DNA of 64,000 nt from Gemmataceae bacterium. Lineage in GTDB: Bacteria > Planctomycetota > Planctomycetia > Gemmatales > Gemmataceae. The stretch covers positions 147,472 through 211,471 of the forward strand of contig JALHPZ010000001.1 in NCBI GenBank assembly GCA_022842245.1, written 5' to 3'. Positions 16,826 to 22,609 of this stretch are shown here, piece after piece; the first letter of the stretch is position 1; every line of letters begins with the position of its first letter. The notes beneath the pieces are model-generated. The model searched no databases. It was not told where the DNA came from and saw only the letters and a program-made list of their open reading frames with translations. The translations under genes were made by a program, and so were the position numbers.

Positions 16826-16899
16826 TGACTCGGGTGGGAGTCGAACCCACACACATCAGGCTCTCGACCTGACCGCTATTCCGGTTCGCGCACCGAGTC
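16826..16899 (-). tRNA. tRNA-like gene with abnormal anticodon loop (position reads GAG)
   Basis: The 74-nt minus-strand sequence has a perfect acceptor stem (GACTCGG with CCGAGTC), T arm GTGGG-TTCGACT-CCCAC and a D loop containing GG. The anticodon arm is TCAGG-TCGAGAG-CCTGA, so position 33 is C, not the invariant U, and the three anticodon positions read GAG (Leu) without a long variable arm. On the opposite strand the same loop reads CTCTCGA, with U33 and anticodon CTC. Isotype and function are uncertain. Confidence 0.6.
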
Positions 16900-16904
16900 G
16901 AAAG

Positions 16905-16972
16905 TTGCAGACCTGGGAGTCGAACCCAGCCATCGGGCTTATGAGACCCGACCGGGCGCCGGCCCGTCTGCA
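16905..16972 (-). tRNA. Short tRNA-like gene, anticodon CAT (Met or Ile2)
   Basis: This is only 68 nt. The acceptor stem TGCAGAC/GTCTGCA is perfect. The T arm CTGGG-TTCGACT-CCCAG and anticodon arm CGGGT-CTCATAA-GCCCG are good (anticodon CAT). The D region is a compact GGGC-CGGC-GCCC hairpin with a 4-base loop and no usual U8 or G18-G19. It is not the initiator type, because T1-A72 is paired. It could be a decayed elongator Met or Ile2 gene or a non-canonical tRNA. Confidence 0.6.
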
Positions 16973-16977
16973 AGGAG

Positions 16978-17052
16978 TAGTGACGGTGGGATTCGAACCC
17001 ACACCTTCCGGCTTCTGAGACCGGTGCCTGCTTCCAGTTGGGCCACGTCACC
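16978..17052 (-). tRNA. tRNA-like gene with Leu anticodon (CAG) but short variable arm
   Basis: The 75-nt minus-strand cloverleaf has acceptor GGTGACG with CGTCACT (terminal G-U), T arm GTGGG-TTCGAAT-CCCAC and anticodon arm CCGGT-CTCAGAA-GCCGG. U33 and A37 are normal and the anticodon is CAG (Leu, CUG). Bacterial leucine tRNAs carry a long variable arm; here it is five bases (AAGGT), so charging identity is doubtful. Confidence 0.7.
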
Positions 17053-17057
17053 ATGTG

Positions 17058-17146
17058 TTGAATTCGGAATGCGGATTTCGGAATGCGGAATGAAAGCCAG
17101 GTCTTTGATTTCCATTCCGCATTCCGTATTCCGCATTCCGAGTTTC
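17058..17146. repeat. Heptamer-armed palindrome 2
   Basis: Forward arms (GGAATGC, GGATTTC, GGAATGC, then GAAAGCC), a short centre (AGGTCTTTG) and reverse arms (ATTCCGC/ATTCCGT units) form an imperfect palindrome between two tRNA genes. Confidence 0.85.
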
Positions 17147-17151
17147 TTCAT

Positions 17152-17223
17152 TGACCCGTAGGGGAATCGAACCCCTCTTTTCTGGTTGAGAACCAGGCGT
17201 CCTCGCCGATAGACGAACGGGCC
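17152..17223 (-). tRNA. tRNA-Glu(CTC)
   Basis: The 72-nt minus-strand gene has acceptor GGCCCGT with ACGGGTC, a D arm GTCT...GGAC typical of glutamate tRNAs, anticodon loop TTCTCAA (CTC, reading GAG), T arm AGGGG-TTCGATT-CCCCT and discriminator A. One C-A mismatch lies at the top of the anticodon stem. Confidence 0.9.
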
Positions 17224-17228
17224 TTTCC

Positions 17229-17330
17229 AATTCGGAATGCGGAATTCGAAATGCGGAATGTAAAGACAGAACGTCGATCCGTGTCTTTGGTTTTCATTCC
17301 GCATTCCGAAATCCGAAATCCGCATTCCAC
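17229..17330. repeat. Heptamer-armed palindrome 3
   Basis: The layout matches palindrome 2: GGAATGC-type arms end in ATGTAAAGACA, the centre is variable, and TGTCTTTGGTTTTC leads into ATTCCGC arms. The inner AAAGACA/TGTCTTT boxes are themselves complementary. Confidence 0.85.
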
Positions 17331-17335
17331 TGAGG

Positions 17336-17410
17336 CGCCCCTGGCGGGATTCGAACCCGCGATCTCCACCGTGACAGGGTGGCGAGAACTCCAGGCTTCT
17401 CCGCAAGGGC
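17336..17410 (-). tRNA. tRNA-Asp(GTC)
   Basis: The 75-nt minus-strand gene has acceptor GCCCTTG with CAGGGGC, discriminator G (typical of Asp), D stem GAGAA/TTCTC, anticodon arm CCACC-CTGTCAC-GGTGG (GTC) and T arm GCGGG-TTCGAAT-CCCGC. Confidence 0.9.
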
Positions 17411-17417
17411 CATTCCA

Positions 17418-17511
17418 GTGCGGAATTCGGAATGCGGAATGCGGAATCAAAGACATGAAGAAGGACCCTGTCTTTGGTTTTCACTCCGCATTCCGCACTC
17501 CGCATTCCGCG
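17418..17511. repeat. Heptamer-armed palindrome 4
   Basis: GGAATGC/GGAATTC arms run into CAAAGACATG. A centre follows, then TGTCTTTGGTTTTC and inverted arms (ACTCCGC, ATTCCGC). It lies between the Asp tRNA and the next tRNA-like gene. Confidence 0.85.
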
Positions 17512-17522
17512 CTTCTTCCAAG

Positions 17523-17594
17523 AGCGTCTGGCGGGGTTTGAACCCGCGATTCCGACATGGCGAGCCGGTACGTTCCCAACTACGTCACAGACGC
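17523..17594 (-). tRNA. tRNA-like gene with abnormal anticodon loop (position reads GCC)
   Basis: The 72-nt minus-strand sequence has a perfect acceptor stem (GCGTCTG/CAGACGC), D arm ACGT-AGTTGGGA-ACGT and T arm GCGGG-TTCAAAC-CCCGC. The anticodon arm is CCGGC-TCGCCAT-GTCGG, so position 33 is C, position 38 is T and the anticodon positions read GCC (Gly). Read on the other strand the loop is ATGGCGA, with U33 and anticodon GGC. Discriminator T is also unusual. Functional identity is uncertain. Confidence 0.6.
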
Positions 17595-17599
17595 GTTCC

Positions 17600-17689
17600 A
17601 ATGCGGAGTGGCGAGTGCGGAGTGCGGAGTAAAAAACAGAAAGTCATTTCTTGTCTTTGGTTTCACTCCGCACTCCGCACTCCGCATTG
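17600..17689. repeat. Heptamer-armed palindrome 5 (GGAGTGC variant)
   Basis: Both arms use the GGAGTGC form (GAGTGCGGAGTGCGGAGT, then ACTCCGC repeats). The centre ends with the same TGTCTTTGGTTTC box as its neighbours. Confidence 0.85.
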
Positions 17690-17695
17690 GTTCAG

Positions 17696-17767
17696 TGAGG
17701 CCTGAGGGGCTCGAACCCTCACACTCCGGTTAAGAGCCGGAAGTGCTGCCACTAACACCTAAGCCTC
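17696..17767 (-). tRNA. tRNA-Lys(CTT)
   Basis: The 72-nt minus-strand gene has acceptor GAGGCTT with AGGCCTC, discriminator A, anticodon arm TCCGG-CTCTTAA-CCGGA (CTT, reading AAG) and T arm GAGGG-TTCGAGC-CCCTC. Position 8 is A instead of U and the D stem has three pairs; otherwise it is normal. Confidence 0.87.
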
Positions 17768-17776
17768 ATGTCTTGA

Positions 17777-17798
17777 AATCCGCATTCCGCATTCCGCT
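17777..17798. repeat. Single heptamer arm
   Basis: Three ATTCCGC-type units lie at the upstream edge of the tRNA cluster, with no partner arm. Confidence 0.7.
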
Positions 17799-17810
17799 TT
17801 CAAACGAGAA

Positions 17811-17843
17811 TCGGCCGGGGGATCCTCACGTTCCCCCGGCCGA
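17811..17843 (-). terminator. Strong hairpin, probable terminator
   Basis: TCGGCCGGGGGA (17811-17822) and its exact complement (17832-17843) form a 12-bp stem with a 9-base loop. On the minus strand it follows the small frame at 17871-17948 and precedes the tRNA cluster. The T run after it is weak (TTCTCGTTTG). Confidence 0.55.
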
Positions 17844-17870
17844 CGATGCGTTTGCGGATCGTGCGGAGGA

Positions 17871-17948
17871 TTACGGAGGATCGCCGAGACCGCGCAGGCT
17901 CTTGGCCGGGCGGTTCATCCGTTCGAGGCTGGCGGCGCGGGCGTTCAT
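17871..17948 (-). CDS. Possible 25-residue peptide upstream of tRNA cluster
   Basis: A minus-strand frame from ATG 17948 to TAA 17871 encodes a basic 25-residue peptide (MNARAASLERMNRPAKSLRG and five more residues). It is immediately followed by the hairpin at 17811-17843. No clear ribosome site precedes it. It is listed because the second tRNA group has the same arrangement; coding status is not established. Confidence 0.2.
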   Translation of the reverse strand: MNARAASLERMNRPAKSLRGLGDPP

Positions 17949-18037
17949 GGTAATTCGTGGTTCCGGGGTTCGCGTCGTGTACGTTGAAGGGACGCGGGAA
18001 CCGTGCGAAGGTTCGCGCGACATCCGGGATTTCTCCC

Positions 18038-19108
18038 ATGACGGACGACGAACGCGAAATGCGGCGGGCGCTTGCGCTGGCGGAGCGCGGAATGGGGTTC
18101 GTGGAACCGAACCCGATGGTCGGCGCCGTGGTTTTGGACGCGAACGGCGAGGTCGTCGGCGAGGGATGGCACGAGCGCTTCGGCGCGGCGCACGCGGAGG
18201 TGAACGCCTTCGCAATGGCCGGGGAGCGTGCTCGGGGCGGCACGCTGTTCGTCACGCTCGAGCCGTGCTGCCACCACGGCAAGACGCCGCCGTGCACCGA
18301 TGCGGTGCTGCGGTCCGGCGTGCGGCGCGTCGTCGCCGCGATGGCGGATCCGTTCCCCAAGGTCGCCGGCGGCGGGCTGGCGATCCTTCGAGCCGCCGGG
18401 CTTCAGGTCGAAGTCGGCTTGCTCGAAACCGAGGCGAAGCGGCTCAATGTACCGTACTTGAAACTTCTGTCGACGGGCCGGCCGTGGGTGCATCTGAAGT
18501 GGGCGATGACGCTCGACGGCAAGATCGCGACGCGATCCGGCGATTCGAAGTGGATCAGCGGCGAGGAATCGCGGGCGATCGTCCACGAACTGCGCGGCCG
18601 GATGGATGCGATCGTCGTCGGTGCCGGCACGTTGCGGGCCGACGATCCGTTGCTCACGGCGCGACCGCCCGGGCCGCGCACGCCCACGCGCATCGTCGTC
18701 ACGCGATCGGGCGACTTGCCGGCGTCGGGTCGGCTTCGGGAAACGATCGCCGAAGGCCCGGTGATGGTCTTCACTTCGAACGCCGGCGCATCGCGACTGG
18801 AGAGTTGGAAGACGTCCGGCGCGGAGGTGATCGTCGGCGATGCGATCGACGACCTGCTTCTCGAACTGGGCCGACGGCGGATTACGAATGTGCTCGTCGA
18901 AGGCGGCTCGCAACTCCTCGGTTCGTTCCTCGACGCGAAACTCGCCGACGAAGTCCACGCGTTCATCGCCCCGACGATCGTCGGCGGTACCGGCCCCGGT
19001 CCGGTCGGCGGTATCGGCTTCGAGCGGATGGCCGATGCGCTCAAACTCGTCGAACCCGATATTCGAACCGTGCGTTCGGATGTCTACATCCACGGGCGCC
19101 TTCACTGA
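18038..19108 (+). CDS. ribD: Bifunctional riboflavin biosynthesis protein RibD
   Basis: The 356-residue protein joins two domains. The N-terminal zinc deaminase has HAEVNAF (His52, Glu54) and PCCHHGKTPPC (Cys77, Cys86). The C-terminal reductase has HLKWAMTLDGKIATRSGDSK and VLVEGGSQLL. It deaminates and then reduces the pyrimidine product of GTP cyclohydrolase II in riboflavin synthesis, in the cytoplasm. ATG 18038 was chosen because homology starts at MTDDEREMRRAL. No other rib gene is nearby, so the pathway is dispersed in this genome. Confidence 0.95.
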   Translation: MTDDEREMRRALALAERGMGFVEPNPMVGAVVLDANGEVVGEGWHERFGAAHAEVNAFAMAGERARGGTLFVTLEPCCHHGKTPPCTDAVLRSGVRRVVAAMADPFPKVAGGGLAILRAAGLQVEVGLLETEAKRLNVPYLKLLSTGRPWVHLKWAMTLDGKIATRSGDSKWISGEESRAIVHELRGRMDAIVVGAGTLRADDPLLTARPPGPRTPTRIVVTRSGDLPASGRLRETIAEGPVMVFTSNAGASRLESWKTSGAEVIVGDAIDDLLLELGRRRITNVLVEGGSQLLGSFLDAKLADEVHAFIAPTIVGGTGPGPVGGIGFERMADALKLVEPDIRTVRSDVYIHGRLH

Positions 19109-19144
19109 TATACCATTCGCATCCTTTCCCTTCGGAGTCTTCGC

Positions 19145-20056
19145 ATGACCCCGCTCTTACTGACGGCCCTGGTACTTGCCCAGCCCTGCGATGTCGATCT
19201 GCTGCCGCTCTGGCCCGGCAAGGCGCCGCACGCAGTCGGCGAATCGAAGTTCGACAAACCGACGATCACCGTCTATCTGGCTCCCGCCGACAAGGCGAAC
19301 GGAGCCGCGTGCGTGATCTGCCCCGGCGGCGGCTACGGCTTCCTCGCCGACGAGCACGAAGGTCGGGACGCGGCGGTCTTCCTCAACAAGCATGGCATCG
19401 CCGCGTTCGTCCTGCACTATCGCATCGCCAGCGGCGAGCGCAAGGGGCCGCTGCACCCCGCGCCGATGGAAGACGCCCAGCGCGCCATCCGCACGGTGCG
19501 CGCGAAGGCGAAGGATTGGAACCTGGACCCGAAGCGCATCGGCATCTGGGGCTTCTCCGCCGGCGGCCACCTCGCCAGCACCGCCGGCACCCACTTCGAC
19601 GACGGCAAGGCCGAGGGCGACGCCATCGACAAGGTCGGCTGCCGCCCGGACTTCCTGATCCTGTCCTACCCCGTCATCTCCAGCGAGAAGGGCGTGACCC
19701 ACGGCGGTTCGATGAAGAACCTGCTCGGCGACAAACCCGACGAGAAGTTGCTGGAGTATTATTCGAACGACAAGCAGGTGACGGCCAAGACGCCGCCGAC
19801 GTTCATCTTCCACACGAGCGAAGACACGGCCGTCGTGCCGGAGAACGCGATCCGCTTCTACCTCGCGTGCAAGAAGGCGAAGGTATCGTGCGAGCTGCAC
19901 ATGTACGCGAAGGGCGTGCATGGCCTCGGCCTCGGCACGGGTTGGAAGGACGCCGCCACCGGCAAGTGGCGCATCGCCCCCGACGCGAGCGTCGCCGGCT
20001 GGCCGGACCGATTGGTGGAATGGCTGACGGCGCAGGGGATGATGGCGAAGAAGTGA
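19145..20056 (+). CDS. Alpha/beta-hydrolase, acetyl-xylan-esterase-like, exported
   Basis: The 303-residue protein has a short signal-like N terminus, an oxyanion loop CPGGGYGFLADEHEG, the nucleophile elbow GFSAGGHLAS with Ser138, and later Asp (HTSEDTAVVP) and His (GVHGLGLG) completing the triad. This layout matches the lipase/esterase group often called endo-xylanase-associated or acetyl-esterase-like in planctomycetes, which de-esterifies polysaccharides outside the cytoplasm. It begins 36 bp after ribD and may be co-transcribed, though no functional link is evident. Confidence 0.88.
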   Translation: MTPLLLTALVLAQPCDVDLLPLWPGKAPHAVGESKFDKPTITVYLAPADKANGAACVICPGGGYGFLADEHEGRDAAVFLNKHGIAAFVLHYRIASGERKGPLHPAPMEDAQRAIRTVRAKAKDWNLDPKRIGIWGFSAGGHLASTAGTHFDDGKAEGDAIDKVGCRPDFLILSYPVISSEKGVTHGGSMKNLLGDKPDEKLLEYYSNDKQVTAKTPPTFIFHTSEDTAVVPENAIRFYLACKKAKVSCELHMYAKGVHGLGLGTGWKDAATGKWRIAPDASVAGWPDRLVEWLTAQGMMAKK

Positions 20057-20119
20057 TCCGCTTCCCGATCGAGGTTCGCGGGGCGATCGCGGCGCGAGCG
20101 CCCCGCACGACGGACTCGA

Positions 20120-21262
20120 TTACTTCACGCGCGAGGCGATCAGGGCGATGATGCCGACCGCCAGCAGGATCAACAGGACCAGCCGGACGATCTTCCACGT
20201 GCTCCACGGGCGCTTGCCGACCACCTTGCCGCTACGACCGTTGACGAGGATCTGGAACGTGCGGTCGTGATAGCGGTACACCGCGATCCAGACGGGCAGG
20301 AGCAGGTGTTTGAAGGTAATGGCGGAGTGCTTGGTCTTCTTGTCGTGGACGCGCTGGTGGTCGCCGCCGATGTCCTGGCGGATAAGCCGGTCGATGGTCG
20401 GTTCGATGAGCGACTTGGCGACCTGGAAGCCTTCCTTGAGGCCGACGGCATAGCGTTCCGTGCGGAATCCGCTGAGGTATTCGGGCTGGAAGCCGTCGAG
20501 GCGTCCGATCTCCCACGGTTCCAATCCGTCGATCAGCCCCTGCGGCAGGCTCTTCGAACCGCAGACCAGCACGTCGTCGAAGAAGTGCTGGATCTCGCCC
20601 GACACGCGAGACCAGGCGATGCGCGTGACAGGCACGGTCTCGGTGCGCATGTTGCCGTTCGCGTCGCGCACCGTGCGCGTGACCCAGTCGGTGTAGTTGT
20701 CGCCTCGCTCGCCGGAATAGAAGGTGTAGGTCATGGTGTCGTACGTCCAGTACGGCACGTAGACGCCCTGCAGCTGTCCGAGCGTGGCGACTTTGGTCAG
20801 TTGCGACGGCGCGAACCAGAGGGAGTGCAGCCACTTCGAGAAGGCCTCGCGCGCGTGCCGCAGGTCCACCTTGAACGGCAGGATGCACTCGGGCGCGATC
20901 ATCCCGGCCACGGCGACCGGCTTGTTCTCGAGGTGAGTGGCGCAGAACGGACATCGCTCCGTCGCCACTTTTTCCTCCAGTAGCACCATCGCCCCGCAAC
21001 CGGTGCAGCGCGTCTGGGATTCGCGGCCCGGAATCGGTTTCGCCTTGGTCTCCAGATCGTCGAGGTATTTCAGGTAATCGCGTTCGAGGACCGCCGGGGC
21101 GGTGTCCTTGCGGATCTCCTCCTTGTGGCCGCAATAGGGGCAGTTCAGCCCGCGGACGCGCGGGTTGTAGTCGAGCCGCGCACCACACTGCGGGCAGGGA
21201 AACTTTCTCCCCGCCGGCGGCGCGTGCGTGACGGTCGGCTCTTTTTCGATTGGCTCGTCCAT
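20120..21262 (-). CDS. Zinc-ribbon membrane protein (YdjG-like partner of an SPFH protein)
   Basis: The 380-residue protein begins with two zinc ribbons: CPQCG...CPYCG at about residues 22-44 and CTGCG...CPFC at about 84-106. A central region follows (VYVPYWTYDTMTYTFYSGER), and there is one C-terminal membrane helix (LVLLILLAVGIIALIASRV). The zinc-ribbon plus membrane layout next to an SPFH gene resembles the Bacillus ydjG-ydjI arrangement, linked there to membrane organisation and phage-shock functions. ATG 21262 was taken because the longer frame includes repeat sequence. It lies downstream of the SPFH gene with a heptamer palindrome between them. The exact role is unknown. Confidence 0.75.
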   Translation of the reverse strand: MDEPIEKEPTVTHAPPAGRKFPCPQCGARLDYNPRVRGLNCPYCGHKEEIRKDTAPAVLERDYLKYLDDLETKAKPIPGRESQTRCTGCGAMVLLEEKVATERCPFCATHLENKPVAVAGMIAPECILPFKVDLRHAREAFSKWLHSLWFAPSQLTKVATLGQLQGVYVPYWTYDTMTYTFYSGERGDNYTDWVTRTVRDANGNMRTETVPVTRIAWSRVSGEIQHFFDDVLVCGSKSLPQGLIDGLEPWEIGRLDGFQPEYLSGFRTERYAVGLKEGFQVAKSLIEPTIDRLIRQDIGGDHQRVHDKKTKHSAITFKHLLLPVWIAVYRYHDRTFQILVNGRSGKVVGKRPWSTWKIVRLVLLILLAVGIIALIASRVK

Positions 21263-21280
21263 GCAGGACCTTGAAAACAG

Positions 21281-21363
21281 TTTCAAGTTCCAAGTTCCAA
21301 GTTCCAAGTTCCAAGTTGAATACCGACAGACATCTTGAAACTTGGAACTTGAAACTTGAAACT
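21281..21363. repeat. Heptamer-armed palindrome of a different heptamer (TTCCAAG)
   Basis: Five tandem TTCCAAG-type units, a centre of about 22 bases (ATACCGACAGACAT) and inverted CTTGGAA/CTTGAAA units fill the 99-bp spacer between the SPFH and zinc-ribbon genes. The layout equals that of the GGAATGC elements, but the heptamer is unrelated. Confidence 0.85.
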
Positions 21364-22504
21364 ACTTCGGCAGCGGCGGCGGCAGGTGGGCGAAGAGCGG
21401 CTGCAACTCGGCGACCGACTCGGCGGCGACCCAGTTCGCCATGCCGCTCTTCCAAACCAATGACGAGCGCGTGATCTCGCCGGACGCGACCTTCGCCTGC
21501 AATCCGGCCCAGTCGAACGGCCCAGCCGACTGCCCCGCGATCGCCGCGTGGTATTTGATGTTCGCGCCCGGCAGGGGCGGCGGCGCCGCGGCCGGCGGCG
21601 TGACGTTATGCAAGTCGATCACCTCGTTCGGATTGGCCGGCTTCGGCGCGAAGGCCGCGCCCATCTGGTTCCCGATCGCCATGCCCGCCCCGAACCCGGC
21701 TCCGAGCGCCGCGCCACCCCCGCCGGGGTTGTTCGCCGCATCCCGCACCGCCTCCGCGGTCTGGTACTTCATGTAGTTGTCGAGGTTCCCGAGCACGCCC
21801 ATCTCGGAGCGCTTGTCGAGTGCCCGCTCCACCTCCGGCGGCAGCGAGATGTTCTCGACGTTGAACTGCGTCAGAGCCAGACCCATCGACGCCAGATCCG
21901 GCGCGATCCGCGGCAGCGCCACCTTGCCGAGGCTCTCGTAGTTCCCGGCCATGTCGAGGATCGGGATTTTCGCGCTCGCCATCGCGTCGATGAACTTCGT
22001 CACGATCGTATTGCGGAGCTGGGCGGTGATCTCGAACGCCTCGAACGACGGATCGGTCGAGACCAACTCCTTGAGGAACGTGCCGGGGTCGGACACGCGG
22101 AAGGCGTAGTTGCCGAATGCGCGCAGCCGGACCGGTCCGAACTCCGGATCGCGCAGCATGATGGGGTTCTGCGTGCCCCATTTCTGGTCGGTCCACTGCC
22201 GCGTCGAGATGAAATAGACCTCGCACTTGAAGGGGGATTCGAAGCCGTATTTCCAGCCGAGGATCTTCGAGAGGATCGGCATGTTGTTCGTGTCGAGGGT
22301 GTACATGCCCGGCGTCTTCACGTCGGCGAGCTGGCCTTCCTTCACGAACGCGGCGACCTGGCCCTCGCGCACGATCAGCTTCGCGCCGTTCTTGATTTCG
22401 TTGTCGTAGCGCGGGAAGCGGTACGCGAGAATCTCGTTCTGCGATGGTTCGGTCCATTCGATGATGTCGATGAATTCGCCGCGCAGCCGATCGAGCAGGC
22501 CCAT
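21362..22504 (-). CDS. SPFH/band-7 domain protein with C-terminal GYF_2 domain (YdjI-like)
   Basis: The 380-residue protein has an SPFH domain of the YdjI type in its first 210 residues (DIIEWTEPSQNEILAYRFPR, KLIVREGQVAAFVKEGQLAD). An Ala/Gly/Pro-rich linker carries a glycine-rich segment (GAALGAGFGAGMAIGNQMG). A C-terminal GYF_2-like module follows (YHAAIAGQSAGPFDWAGLQ, then SLVWKSGMANWV). SPFH proteins oligomerise on membranes. It has no strong membrane helix, so peripheral attachment through the zinc-ribbon partner is plausible. It is the first gene of a likely two-gene operon. Confidence 0.85.
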   Translation of the reverse strand: MGLLDRLRGEFIDIIEWTEPSQNEILAYRFPRYDNEIKNGAKLIVREGQVAAFVKEGQLADVKTPGMYTLDTNNMPILSKILGWKYGFESPFKCEVYFISTRQWTDQKWGTQNPIMLRDPEFGPVRLRAFGNYAFRVSDPGTFLKELVSTDPSFEAFEITAQLRNTIVTKFIDAMASAKIPILDMAGNYESLGKVALPRIAPDLASMGLALTQFNVENISLPPEVERALDKRSEMGVLGNLDNYMKYQTAEAVRDAANNPGGGGAALGAGFGAGMAIGNQMGAAFAPKPANPNEVIDLHNVTPPAAAPPPLPGANIKYHAAIAGQSAGPFDWAGLQAKVASGEITRSSLVWKSGMANWVAAESVAELQPLFAHLPPPLPK

Positions 22505-22609
22505 GACGGTGCTCCCGCGAGGAAGGACGTGACGCCGCTATTGTTGTGGGGACGCGGCGCACGGCAACGGGAATTCGAAGGTGCGGGTCGGGGATTTGAC
22601 GGGTTCGGA

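Noticed and set aside
16491..17767. tRNA cluster as a sign of a prophage
   Set aside because: No phage structural, integrase or lysis genes are present in the window.
16405..17800. Regularly spaced repeats resembling a CRISPR array
   Set aside because: The spaced units are tRNA genes and the repeats are inverted heptamer arms of unequal length; there are no cas genes.
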